This document shows positions 29,389-35,748 of a stretch of DNA of 36,237 nt, piece after piece. Within the stretch, counting starts at the first letter, position 1. Each line of letters opens with the position of its first letter. Both the position numbers and the translations under genes were made by a program. The notes beneath the pieces were generated by a model. That model made no database searches, had not been told where the DNA came from, and worked only from the letters and a program-made list of their open reading frames with translations. The DNA is from a virus: positions 1-36,237 of the IMG/VR virus record IMGVR_UViG_3300033153_005324; one strand, written 5' to 3'.

Positions 29389-29890
29389 CTTGTTTGTCCT
29401 CCATTACCCTATAGTCGAAAGGAGGATGCCCCATTGCTATGTCTTCTATGTGTAGTTTAACATCATCTGAACCATCAAAATCAACCAATTTTTCTTTAGC
29501 TATTTTAGTCAAATAATCCATTGTATTAGGTGATATGATTTTTTCAAACTTACGTCTATATTGTGGATACAGCATTTTTGAATAATCAACCAATCGCAAA
29601 GGCTTGCCTCTGTATTGTGTTTCCCAGTTTTGGATATTTTCCCACATAATAGCCCCTGCCTGAAAGCCTGTAACCCCACCTTGTTCGTGATTGTTCATAG
29701 CCCACATTGTAGCTACCGAGCCAATAGATAAAGCGTGACAAATTGTTCCATAATCATGCCCATAATCATTCATTAGATGATCTAAGAATTTAGGTAGCGT
29801 TTCCAATGTTTGCTCTCTGGCTTTCTCTCTCCATTCTTTAAATATTTCTTTTGAAGTTTCTTCTGTTAGTAGTTGTTTAGCTTCTTTCAT
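29366..29890 (-). CDS. conserved phage protein of the GGITGFQ/DYxxMLYPQY type
   Basis: This 174-residue protein belongs to a widespread phage family of unknown function. It is recognised by AMNNHEQGGVTGFQAGAIMWENI, then LRLVDYSKMLYPQYRRKFEK and LTKIAKEKLVD, ending in a segment with GHPPFDYRVMED. Family members lie in early regions of phages from many hosts, but no activity is known to me. It is followed closely by small genes and is about 14 bases downstream of the ribbon-helix-helix gene. Confidence 0.8.
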   Translation of the reverse strand: MKEAKQLLTEETSKEIFKEWREKAREQTLETLPKFLDHLMNDYGHDYGTICHALSIGSVATMWAMNNHEQGGVTGFQAGAIMWENIQNWETQYRGKPLRLVDYSKMLYPQYRRKFEKIISPNTMDYLTKIAKEKLVDFDGSDDVKLHIEDIAMGHPPFDYRVMEDKQDEGNHIN

Positions 29891-29903
29891 CTTATTCTCC
29901 TTA

Positions 29904-30032
29904 TTATAATTTGCTTCCGCATTTTTTCAAAAGCATTTTAATAACCGCACTCATAGAAGCTAATTCATTTTTATCACGAATAACCTCAAGCTCTTTCTTG
30001 ACATCTTTGTCTATCTGAATATGTGTTTTCAT
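29904..30032 (-). CDS. 42-residue ribbon-helix-helix protein
   Basis: This ATG-started frame with AAAGGA 6 bases upstream encodes a minimal ribbon-helix-helix: a strand THIQIDKDV, then helix KKELEVIRDKNELAS, then SAVIKMLLKKC. Arc/CopG-type proteins dimerise and place the strand in the DNA major groove. Just upstream are two overlapping -10 boxes and a 16-bp inverted repeat (30075-30113), a natural operator, so autoregulation is likely. It lies between NinG and the conserved 174-residue gene. Confidence 0.65.
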   Translation of the reverse strand: MKTHIQIDKDVKKELEVIRDKNELASMSAVIKMLLKKCGSKL

Positions 30033-30057
30033 GTGTTCCTTTCTTTTTATGTTTCTA

Positions 30058-30072
30058 ATTATACAGATTATA
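30058..30072 (-). promoter_or_regulatory. leftward double -10 promoter
   Basis: Read leftwards, ATATAATCTGTATAAT offers two TATAAT boxes (30067-30072 and 30058-30063), the second preceded by TG. They lie between the palindrome at 30075 and the ribbon-helix-helix gene start, so the promoter is fully within reach of a bound regulator. The upstream half overlaps the palindrome, hiding any -35. Confidence 0.5.
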
Positions 30073-30074
30073 TC

Positions 30075-30113
30075 CTTAACTTTAAATTAAACTGTAATTA
30101 ATTTAAAGTTAAG
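30075..30113. repeat. 16-bp perfect inverted repeat
   Basis: CTTAACTTTAAATTAA (30075-30090) is exactly repeated in reverse complement at 30098-30113 around a 7-base spacer. It lies between the end of NinG and the promoter of the ribbon-helix-helix gene. The arms are too AT-rich for an efficient intrinsic terminator, and no U-run follows in either direction. An operator or a bidirectional RNA end is possible. Confidence 0.75.
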
Positions 30114-30128
30114 TGGTTGGGGAGTGTT

Positions 30129-30698
30129 CTACGCAGTTTCTTTATATTTTCTCTTGTATGTCTCGATGATCTCTTGTAGTTCTTCGACTGTGTACTTCTT
30201 TGTATCGTTATCCGCTTCAAGTGCCTCCACCTTATCAATCCCTATTTTAACTATCAGGGCTTCACGGTATGGCACCAAATTGCCACTTAAATGGTTATTG
30301 CATATACTACATTGGGAATGAGCATTGTCCTCGTTAAATCGCATTTGGTGATTTCGCCCAACTGGTCTAAAGTGTCCTGCGTGTCTCTGCCTGTTGCCTA
30401 TATGATTGCAAGAGATACAAGGCAAATGCTCATCTCTTTTGCGTATATATTTATTAAAGACTTGTTGCGCGACTTTGGTTAGATGAGGTACATCGCCCTC
30501 TCTAAATTCTTTGAGTGCCTTTCTGTTGTTTTTTAGTTTGCGTTTTACTTCTTTTTCTTTGGCATAATCGATACCACATTTCCAATCGCAACAAATATGC
30601 TTTCCGTTCATGGGAGTAAATTCTTTTCTGCATTTTGAGTGTTTGCATTTTTTTGTTTTGAGAGGACGGTTCTTCTTGAGTTGATTTGCTTTTGTCAT
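30129..30698 (-). CDS. ninG: NinG recombination protein
   Basis: This 189-residue protein matches NinG (Rap) of lambdoid phages. A cysteine cluster lies near the N-terminus (KKCKHSKCRKEFTP, CCDWKC). Then come the helix with VAQQVFNKYIRKRDEHLPCISC, the HNH-like core AGHFRPVGRNHQMRFNEDN, SQCSICNNHLSGN, and a C-terminal YTVEELQEIIETYKRKYKE. NinG acts on branched recombination intermediates. It belongs functionally with ERF, exonuclease and SSB downstream. Length agrees with the family. Overlaps the preceding gene by four bases. Confidence 0.9.
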   Translation of the reverse strand: MTKANQLKKNRPLKTKKCKHSKCRKEFTPMNGKHICCDWKCGIDYAKEKEVKRKLKNNRKALKEFREGDVPHLTKVAQQVFNKYIRKRDEHLPCISCNHIGNRQRHAGHFRPVGRNHQMRFNEDNAHSQCSICNNHLSGNLVPYREALIVKIGIDKVEALEADNDTKKYTVEELQEIIETYKRKYKETA

Positions 30699-30943
30699 TT
30701 TGCATCCTCTAAATATTTGTCAACGTCTTTTGCTCTTTCGTCAAAACGTCTATTTAAAAAACCTATCTTATCTACTACTTTTCCAGCATCTTCAATATCT
30801 TGATATATTTTCAAATACTGCTCACGATAAAACTCTCTACTTTTTTTAAGTTCCTTGATAAATTTATTTTGGAAATATATCAACACTAAAAAAGCTGTAG
30901 TGGAAAAGGCAGATACTAAGCCTACTATCAAATCATCATTCAT
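30695..30943 (-). CDS. small membrane-anchored coiled-coil protein
   Basis: This 82-residue protein has a single N-terminal membrane helix (about 5-24, LIVGLVSAFSTTAFLVLIYF), then a charged helix (ELKKSREFYREQYLKIYQDIEDAG) likely to self-associate. It is not near the lysis genes, so a holin/spanin role is unlikely. It may tether an early function to the membrane. ATGA-type overlap with NinG and an 8-base overlap with the upstream gene. Confidence 0.6.
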   Translation of the reverse strand: MNDDLIVGLVSAFSTTAFLVLIYFQNKFIKELKKSREFYREQYLKIYQDIEDAGKVVDKIGFLNRRFDERAKDVDKYLEDAK

Positions 30944-31313
30944 AAACTATCCCTTCCAACTGATAAGCATGACTCACACAAAGTTTCGCATGACCTTTGT
31001 GAAGTAATGGAGTCAACGAGTCTTTGTATGCCTTAAATGTTTCTATCTTCTTGATGTCGCTTTCCATAACCTCGCTCAAGTGGTCTTGCTTGAAGCTCTC
31101 ATACTGCTCTGGTCTGTTGACAAAGTAAGCATCAAGAGCCTCTTTGATGATGCCTGTGATGTGCGACTTCTTGCCGAGCCTCTCTTTGTATTTATCGATG
31201 GAGAATTCACACGCTCCAACCATGGAGGCGGTGCTGTATTTTCTTTCTAGCTCTGCTATGCTGTTGCCGTATCTTGCGTGTTTGCCGTGTGTGTGTAGGG
31301 GGTGTCTAGTCAT
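30936..31313 (-). CDS. hypothetical protein, distant DUF3310-like look
   Basis: This 125-residue protein has a histidine-rich start (HPLHTHGKHARYGNS), then a segment GACEFSIDKYKERLGKK followed by IIKEALDAYFV, which by eye resembles the 'F...KY..R...K....DL.KA..Y' region of DUF3310/SaV-like or other nucleotide-metabolism phage proteins. The match is loose. Soluble, no membrane part. Confidence 0.5.
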   Translation of the reverse strand: MTRHPLHTHGKHARYGNSIAELERKYSTASMVGACEFSIDKYKERLGKKSHITGIIKEALDAYFVNRPEQYESFKQDHLSEVMESDIKKIETFKAYKDSLTPLLHKGHAKLCVSHAYQLEGIVYE

Positions 31314-31491
31314 CGAAATCCGCCTTAGTCACCATCGCACTATCCCAATTAAAACCATCAATCCATACCTCATAAACCTCAAAAGGAACGGTTCGCTCCC
31401 TACCGATTAAAGTCGATTGATGAACCTTTTGTAGATACTCAACCGCTTCATCACGGCTCATGTTGTTTATTTTTTCGAGTTTGTTTTTCAT
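31306..31491 (-). CDS. hypothetical small acidic protein
   Basis: This 61-residue protein, beginning KNKLEKINNMSRDEAVEYLQ, has no known motif. It overlaps both neighbours by a few bases, so it is part of a tight operon. The C-terminal half is aromatic and acidic (VYEVWIDGFNWDSAMV). Confidence 0.5.
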   Translation of the reverse strand: MKNKLEKINNMSRDEAVEYLQKVHQSTLIGRERTVPFEVYEVWIDGFNWDSAMVTKADFDD

Positions 31492-31880
31492 ATTGTTTCC
31501 TTTATTGGGTAATTATAGTATAAGTGGAACCGAGACCAATGGAATTTATAAAATTCTCTAAACCTCACGCATATTTTGAGTGCTGCTTTGTACCCGAAGT
31601 TGCAAGAGTGGAGTGTCTGGAACCCAACACCTGCTATCCTCCCTATTTGGGTGTAACTCAATCCCTCGATATAGTAAAGGTATTCAGTGAACAACTTGGT
31701 TTTTTCTATAAGCTCTTTTTTTAAATCTTCTTTTTTGATGTACTCGTCAAGATTAAACATTGCATTTCTTTTGTCTGGGTCTGATTTTTTATAGAACGGT
31801 TTGTATTTTGCTGATATGCAAATAGCTGCGTTTGATATGCCTAGCCTCTCACAGGCTGTCATTACGGGGATATAACTCAT
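31488..31880 (-). CDS. helix-turn-helix protein
   Basis: This 130-residue protein has an HTH-like stretch YYIEGLSYTQIGRIAGVGFQTL around residues 68-89. Its N-terminal part (TACERLGISNAAICISAKYKPF) resembles another small DNA-recognition segment. It is basic and tyrosine-rich at the C-terminus. It could regulate early genes or mark DNA for the neighbouring endonuclease. Its stop and start overlap both neighbours. Confidence 0.6.
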   Translation of the reverse strand: MSYIPVMTACERLGISNAAICISAKYKPFYKKSDPDKRNAMFNLDEYIKKEDLKKELIEKTKLFTEYLYYIEGLSYTQIGRIAGVGFQTLHSCNFGYKAALKICVRFREFYKFHWSRFHLYYNYPIKETI

Positions 31881-32182
31881 ATCTTAGTCTCTGCATATAT
31901 CTTGAGTGTCTTTATTTGTGATATTGTCGATGGTGTGGTATTAAACTCTCTTGCTATATCTTTCTGAGAAGTGTCGCCTAGAAGTCTTTGCTTTATTTTT
32001 ACAATAGTATCAGCACTAAGGCTTCTATTGTTTGATTTAACCCCTTTATGCTTCCCTTTAATAGACTTTTTTATATTTTTCGTGTGCCAATATACAAAAC
32101 TATGTGTAACTCCATGCTTTATGGAAAGCTCTTCTCTTGACAGTTGTGTGTTTTCATACTCATGTCTTATCGCCTCTATCAT
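31877..32182 (-). CDS. helix-turn-helix DNA-binding protein
   Basis: This 101-residue protein appears to carry two HTH motifs: SREELSIKHGVTHSFVYWHTKN (about 15-36) and SQKDIAREFNTTPSTISQIKT (about 72-92), joined by a basic linker (KSIKGKHKGVKS). This layout resembles small resolvase-tail or homing-endonuclease DNA-binding modules. It may be a transcription regulator. It lies between the other HTH gene and the HNH-AP2 gene. Confidence 0.7.
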   Translation of the reverse strand: MIEAIRHEYENTQLSREELSIKHGVTHSFVYWHTKNIKKSIKGKHKGVKSNNRSLSADTIVKIKQRLLGDTSQKDIAREFNTTPSTISQIKTLKIYAETKI

Positions 32183-32361
32183 GCTTCAACCTCAACTACT
32201 GTCACTCTGCCATCACTATTTCTAAGGTCTGAATACACGCTCACCTTCTTTCCATCAATATAAGTGTAATCCATGCCGTTGTGAAGCATATTGATGATCT
32301 CTTCGACTATTCGCTTTTCATAAATAAATTTCCCGTTTTTAAGTTTGATTGTGTGGTTCAT
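32179..32361 (-). CDS. hypothetical small protein
   Basis: This 60-residue protein is mixed strand/helix (TIKLKNGKFIYEKRIVEEIINML, then DGKKVSVYSDLRNSDGRVTVVEV). It overlaps the end of the endonuclease gene by 23 bases and the next start by four. No family was recognised. Confidence 0.5.
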   Translation of the reverse strand: MNHTIKLKNGKFIYEKRIVEEIINMLHNGMDYTYIDGKKVSVYSDLRNSDGRVTVVEVEA

Positions 32362-33004
32362 TTTTATCCTTTTTTAATAGTTCAATATGCCTTTGTAAGC
32401 CGTCGCTGATTTCTTTTGATACTGATGATTGAAAGGTTTTTATATAGGCTATTTTGGCGAGTATGTAGGCTTGATAGGCTGCTTCTTTGGTGTCAAAGCA
32501 ACCTAAGTGTTTGGCTTTACCGTGTATGTTTATGTTTGCCGTAAACTTCTCTATTCGCTTATGCCAACATACGCCGACCTTATATTTTCCTCTTTTGGCT
32601 ACGTTGTTATTTAATAATGAGTTTATTTCTCGCGAGACGAAACAGCAAGTGCTCGGTGAATAGTGCTTATTCCCGGGCGAAAGTATATCTTTATCCAATT
32701 CGTTACCTTCCCAGTCCTGTTTCTGCATCCATTCGCGAAAAACAGAGAAAGTAAGCCAATTTTTACAAACGGTTGCGTTTCTATATGTTGGTCGTCTCGC
32801 ATGAAGCTTAGGGCAATATACTCTTTCTAGTACACGCCTCCACCTATTATAAAATTCGCACATTATCTGTTTGCCACCAATAACAGGACACACTGTATAT
32901 TCAGCATCATTGATACCATAACCATAAACTAATTTTCTATTTGCTATAGAGTTTGCATTCGCTTTTATGTATGGGAATTTATTTTGTTTGATTTTTTTAT
33001 TCAT
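32339..33004 (-). CDS. HNH-AP2 homing endonuclease
   Basis: This 221-residue protein has an N-terminal segment with YGINDAEYTV and an HNH-type core, YNRWRRVLERVY...W..F..W, LDKDILSPGNKHYSPSTCCFV and REINSLL (about 45-130). This is followed by an AP2-like DNA-binding domain (KVGVCWHKRIEKFTANI...LGCFDTKEAAYQAY) at about 140-185. Free-standing genes of this type spread by cutting DNA at their own insertion site. Its leader has two hairpins, one holding the ribosome site in its loop. Homing genes often sit next to the sequence they recognise. Confidence 0.85.
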   Translation of the reverse strand: MNKKIKQNKFPYIKANANSIANRKLVYGYGINDAEYTVCPVIGGKQIMCEFYNRWRRVLERVYCPKLHARRPTYRNATVCKNWLTFSVFREWMQKQDWEGNELDKDILSPGNKHYSPSTCCFVSREINSLLNNNVAKRGKYKVGVCWHKRIEKFTANINIHGKAKHLGCFDTKEAAYQAYILAKIAYIKTFQSSVSKEISDGLQRHIELLKKDKNEPHNQT

Positions 33005-33009
33005 TGCAG

Positions 33010-33030
33010 TTTATCTCCTTCTCAGATAAA
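33010..33030 (-). promoter_or_regulatory. ribosome-site hairpin of the homing endonuclease
   Basis: In the leftward mRNA TTTATCT pairs perfectly with AGATAAA around a 7-base loop GAGAAGG, so the ribosome site GAAGGAG lies partly in the loop and partly in the stem. The ATG is 5 bases after the hairpin. This should restrict translation, as established for the T4 homing-endonuclease gene I-TevI. Confidence 0.65.
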
Positions 33031-33065
33031 GTCAGAGGATTGAAGGCTCTGACATGGTTATTATA
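33031..33065 (-). promoter_or_regulatory. promoter with hairpin at transcript start
   Basis: A -10 box TATAAT (33060-33065, leftward) lies 6 bases upstream of a perfect 7-bp hairpin GTCAGAG/CTCTGAC (33031-33053, 9-base loop), so the transcript would begin at or inside the hairpin. A hairpin right at the 5' end can stabilise the RNA or block ribosome access. The -10 lacks TG and a -35. Confidence 0.45.
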
Positions 33066-33073
33066 CTATTTCT

Positions 33074-33184
33074 TTACTTCAAAATCCCATTGAGTCTCAA
33101 CCAAAGTTCATACAATTCTAAGCTAGAAATTGTCCCCAGAACCTTCTTTGATCTTAGGTTTGTTAGTTGTTGTGTTTTATTCAT
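33074..33184 (-). CDS. 36-residue peptide
   Basis: An ATG with AAAGGA 7-8 bases upstream opens a 36-residue basic-amphipathic peptide (KTQQLTNLRSKKVLG, then SLELYELWLRLNGIL). It sits between the PP-loop enzyme and the homing endonuclease, filling an otherwise empty gap. No family was recognised. Confidence 0.5.
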   Translation of the reverse strand: MNKTQQLTNLRSKKVLGTISSLELYELWLRLNGILK

Positions 33185-33195
33185 GGTGTCGTCCT

Positions 33196-34002
33196 TTATA
33201 TTTTACAAAAGCAGTCTTTTAGAGGCTCATCTGAAAAATCAAAGAGGCTTCCTTGTTGGTCTGCTTTTATGAATTTTATTTCCATGTCTCCACAAGTTTT
33301 AAAATCTTTAAACCAATATTTGCTACGCACTTTCATTCCCATTTCCTCATACTGTTCAAGCCGTCTTTCTACCCATACCATATAAGCCCATGTGTCAGGA
33401 GAGTTTTTCCAAACTCCATACCATGCTTTGTCGCTTTGTGCTGGACACATTCCACAACCAGAACGGGTCATAAATCTATATATAGGGTTTTCCATTTCCT
33501 GATTAATAAGATATTCTTGGCAGCTTCTCTCCGTCATTTTAAATTCATCAATAAGTGGATATAGAAACTTTTGATCATTTTCTACCATCTTCCTTGATGA
33601 CTCATCTAGTGTAAATCCTATATAAAAAGTTGATTCTTCATCCCCTATAAGTTCTTTAATAAACTTAGCACTAGGCTTCACTTTTGATTCTCTTCTCCAG
33701 TAGCACGGTTCAGCCCACACCATAGGAATGCCCCTTATGTATCCGTACAGTTTTGCATTTTTATCTCTGATCGTCCCAAAACACCATTCTTCAAATGTAG
33801 TGTCAGGTATAGTTACTATAATTTCTCTTCCATATCTATCTTTAAAGTATTTTTTCAATGTCCTTATATACTCATACATCATTGGTAATTCAAGGAGAGT
33901 GTCATTGAACACAATATAATCTACAGGATAACCATTCTTTAAGAGAAGATCACACATTGTCACAGAGTCTTTCCCCCCACTTATTGTTGCTATATATTTC
34001 AT
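33196..34002 (-). CDS. PAPS-reductase-like PP-loop protein
   Basis: This 268-residue protein has the PP-loop ATP-binding motif SGGKDS at 8-13, a strand with VDYIVFNDTLLELPMMYEYI, and a middle segment with PCYWRRESKVKP (C100). A late CGMC (C183, C186) could hold a metal or iron-sulphur centre. This is the layout of phage phosphoadenosine-phosphosulfate-reductase-like proteins (CysH/DndC relatives). Members activate a substrate by adenylation; proposed phage roles include sulphur or base modification of DNA or RNA, and defence evasion. No modification partner genes are visible. Soluble, single domain. Confidence 0.8.
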   Translation of the reverse strand: MKYIATISGGKDSVTMCDLLLKNGYPVDYIVFNDTLLELPMMYEYIRTLKKYFKDRYGREIIVTIPDTTFEEWCFGTIRDKNAKLYGYIRGIPMVWAEPCYWRRESKVKPSAKFIKELIGDEESTFYIGFTLDESSRKMVENDQKFLYPLIDEFKMTERSCQEYLINQEMENPIYRFMTRSGCGMCPAQSDKAWYGVWKNSPDTWAYMVWVERRLEQYEEMGMKVRSKYWFKDFKTCGDMEIKFIKADQQGSLFDFSDEPLKDCFCKI

Positions 34003-34006
34003 CCTC

Positions 34007-34078
34007 TCATCCTTTCACTGTTTCTAATAAGTGCTTGACTTTTGTTTGGTTGGTTGTCAAAGCGTCTTGTTTACCCAT
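34007..34078 (-). CDS. possible 23-residue peptide
   Basis: The ATG lies within the last codons of the upstream gene, and its TGA is 4 bases before the start of the PP-loop gene. The peptide, beginning MGKQDALTTNQTKVK, is hydrophilic. It could be a leader-type coupling frame that delivers ribosomes to the next start (GAGG follows). Shortness keeps this uncertain. Confidence 0.35.
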   Translation of the reverse strand: MGKQDALTTNQTKVKHLLETVKG

Positions 34079-34454
34079 AATTCACAACCTCAACTTCTAT
34101 CGGATTTAGAGTTATGACTCCAGAGCAAACATAGTCTTTATAATTCACTCTTTTTGTAGCCATTAACTTTTTACAAAACCTCTCAAATTTTCTCGAATAT
34201 TCCATCGGGCTAAAATACAAAAACAGTCTATCACTTCCTATTTTGGAAATGATCTCATAGGTCTTGGACGGGATACGCTCTCCTGTACTCATCTTCACGT
34301 CTATCCAACTATATCTTCTGCCCTCATCTTCAAGGACTCCTGCAAAGCGTGATATAAAATCGTATATCTCACTAAATGCGATTACTGCCTTTTTGTCTAA
34401 TCCTAATCTATTTTTTGCTTGTAATTCCGTTGGGTTTAAATTTCTGTTCCACAT
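34071..34454 (-). CDS. hypothetical protein
   Basis: This 127-residue protein is basic and mixed alpha/beta (VIAFSEIYDFISRFAG, SYKLMATKRVNYKDY-like stretches), with a final beta strand. No motif was recognised. It lies between the initiator-like gene and the PP-loop gene and starts one base after the initiator stop. Confidence 0.55.
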   Translation of the reverse strand: MWNRNLNPTELQAKNRLGLDKKAVIAFSEIYDFISRFAGVLEDEGRRYSWIDVKMSTGERIPSKTYEIISKIGSDRLFLYFSPMEYSRKFERFCKKLMATKRVNYKDYVCSGVITLNPIEVEVVNYG

Positions 34455-35207
34455 TTAAAACTTCCTTGCTATATTTTTTACTTTCTTTAAAACCATATTC
34501 GGGTTATGCTCTGTGGGTTCTTCTTGTGCTTGATGAATTTTTGAAGTTTTGCCCTCTTTCATTTCGAGGGTCTTTGTGTTGATTGCTATTACCTCATCAA
34601 AGTATTTGACCTTAACCCAATCATCCCCTAGTTTTGGTTCTGGCTCTGGGGTAAATGATTTATAGGCTTTTTCTTTATCCCATGCCTTGTAGGTGAGTGC
34701 AAAGTTTTTATACTGATACCCTCCTGACTCCAAAGAGATTATAAACTCTTCATATCGTTCTATGTTGCCATCTGTTAATAAACATTGGGCTTTTAATTTT
34801 TGTTTGTATTCAGCAGATAAGTTATCGTAGCTTTGTTTTTTAGAGAGAGTGAAAGAGAATTTATTTTTACAAGTGTATTCCCCTTTCTCTTGTTCTTCCC
34901 CTTTCTCTTGTTCTTGTTCTTGTTCTTGTTCTTGCTGTGGGGGGGGTTGTGGAATTTCTGAACCCCCCTCTAGGGGTATTAGAATATCTTTCTTTGCATA
35001 CCCATAACCCTCAACACTTGCCGTTACAGCGTGCTTTATCCCAGTCCATACAAGTTGAGTCATTTTGTCTTTGAATTTTACATCATTTACATTGATCTCT
35101 AGAAACTGAACTTCACAAATAGACATAGTAATATCTGCTATTTGTGTTTTATTTAACAACTTCATTTGCTCGTAATGACTTCGATAAAAACTAAATGCTT
35201 TTCTCAT
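34455..35207 (-). CDS. DUF6291-like replication protein
   Basis: This 250-residue protein begins KAFSFYRSHYEQMKLLNKTQIADI and continues with an IC.. helix and MTQLVWTGIKHAVTASVEGYGY, as in DUF6291-type phage proteins thought to help start replication. A Pro-Gln-Glu linker (88-110) with QE repeats and a poly-C-encoded PPP run separates it from a C-terminal domain that contains YDNLSAEYKQKLKAQ and an aromatic stretch (YQYKNFALTYKAW). There is no ATPase motif. It is preceded by a structured leader RNA, suggesting tight control. Confidence 0.6.
   Translation of the reverse strand: MRKAFSFYRSHYEQMKLLNKTQIADITMSICEVQFLEINVNDVKFKDKMTQLVWTGIKHAVTASVEGYGYAKKDILIPLEGGSEIPQPPPQQEQEQEQEQEKGEEQEKGEYTCKNKFSFTLSKKQSYDNLSAEYKQKLKAQCLLTDGNIERYEEFIISLESGGYQYKNFALTYKAWDKEKAYKSFTPEPEPKLGDDWVKVKYFDEVIAINTKTLEMKEGKTSKIHQAQEEPTEHNPNMVLKKVKNIARKF
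34880..34946. repeat. hexamer, 18-bp and poly-G repeat tract
   Basis: Within the initiator-like gene, an 18-bp direct repeat (34880-34897 and 34898-34915) runs into four TTGTTC hexamers (34908-34931). These are followed by eight consecutive G on the plus strand (34939-34946; C8 in the coding strand). Hexamer and 18-bp changes keep frame; a change in the G8 length would shift it. Long poly-G tracts are known slippage sites in Campylobacterota. Confidence 0.75.
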
Positions 35208-35346
35208 GCCATCTTCCAGAACATTAAATTTAGGTTTGTGATTGAAAGTGTCCAGTTCTCTATCACTAAATTAATAACCTAAGTGAATGCCCTACCAAGA
35301 GGTAGGACTTCGAGAGCTGGACACTCACTTAGTGTATCAATTTGTA
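35208..35346 (-). ncRNA. structured leader RNA of the initiator-like gene
   Basis: Between the promoter at 35353 and the gene start at 35207, about 140 bases hold no gene but fold strongly. A 14-bp stem (35247-35260 with 35312-35325, one wobble) encloses a CCTACC/GGTAGG hairpin (35291-35306, 4-base loop). CTAAGTGA (35279-35286) inside the loop can pair with TCACTTAG (35325-35332) just outside it, a pseudoknot. CACTAA/TTAGTG (35264-35269 with 35329-35334) offers an alternative pairing. The layout suits a riboswitch-like or antisense-controlled leader, or a separate small RNA. Confidence 0.6.
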
Positions 35347-35352
35347 TTCAAC

Positions 35353-35381
35353 ATTATATCATAATAAATATAAATACGCAA
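35353..35381 (-). promoter_or_regulatory. leftward promoter of the leader RNA
   Basis: The leftward sequence shows TTGCGT, 17 bases, then TGA-TATAAT (-10 at 35353-35358). The start would be near 35346, at the beginning of the folded leader. The -35 matches three of six bases; the extended -10 is good. Confidence 0.65.
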
Positions 35382-35387
35382 AGCCTT

Positions 35388-35474
35388 TTAAATTCTACCA
35401 ACAACCACAAACACAAAGTTCAGTATGGCTGTCATTATGAGTAGGGCTGGGGCTAGTGGGATTGTTGGGGTCAT
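35388..35474 (-). CDS. 28-residue membrane peptide
   Basis: An ATG preceded by AAGGAG and overlapping the upstream stop (ATGA) opens a 28-residue peptide: a Pro-containing start (MTPTIPLAPAL) and one hydrophobic helix (LLIMTAILNFVFVVVG) with a final Arg-Ile. The strong ribosome site and overlap make it probable. It may act at the membrane early in infection, for example in superinfection exclusion, but nothing proves that. Confidence 0.6.
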   Translation of the reverse strand: MTPTIPLAPALLIMTAILNFVFVVVGRI

Positions 35475-35587
35475 TTATTGCTCCTTCTGATATTTCCAAT
35501 CAACACCTCATAACTCATTGGATAATCTGCACCTATGGCAATTCTTATTTGATGTCTTGCTTCCAATAATGCTTTACTTGTTTTCAC
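35471..35587 (-). CDS. 38-residue peptide
   Basis: A GTG start with AAAGGA 6 bases upstream overlaps the stop of the ribbon-helix-helix gene (GTGA). The product is a 38-residue basic helix-forming peptide (TSKALLEARHQIRIAIGADY, then EVLIGNIRRSNK). Its stop overlaps the start of the membrane peptide. The chain of four overlapping genes strongly suggests all are translated. Confidence 0.58.
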   Translation of the reverse strand: MKTSKALLEARHQIRIAIGADYPMSYEVLIGNIRRSNK

Positions 35588-35748
35588 TTCTTGTCCTTTC
35601 TCTCTTGCTTCTTAATCTCATCATTCATCATCACTATGACTTTCGCGGTTCTACTAGAAACCAAATTGTCTTTAGCTACCACCTCGTCAAACTCTTTTAG
35701 AATGCTCTTTGGTATTCGTAGGTTGATTAGTGTGGTTGGTTCTTTCAT
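35584..35748 (-). CDS. ribbon-helix-helix regulator
   Basis: The ATG at 35748 has AAAGGA 6 bases upstream and overlaps the upstream stop (ATGA), so I use it rather than the earlier in-frame ATG. The product, 54 residues, has strand TTLINLRIPKSI, helix LKEFDEVVAKDN and helix SSRTAKVIVMMNDEI, the Arc/CopG/MetJ fold. Its basic tail would contact DNA. As the second gene of the first early operon, it is a good candidate for repressing the divergent promoters at the genome junction. Confidence 0.75.
   Translation of the reverse strand: MKEPTTLINLRIPKSILKEFDEVVAKDNLVSSRTAKVIVMMNDEIKKQERKDKK

Noticed and set aside
30075-30113. Intrinsic terminator for NinG
   Set aside because: The stem is almost all A/T and lacks a following U-run; it lies on the upstream side of NinG's neighbour and fits an operator better.
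31512-31520. TATAAT box (leftward) before the 61-residue gene
   Set aside because: It lies inside the coding end of the HTH gene, lacks TG and a -35, and the genes overlap as one operon; probably chance in AT-rich DNA.
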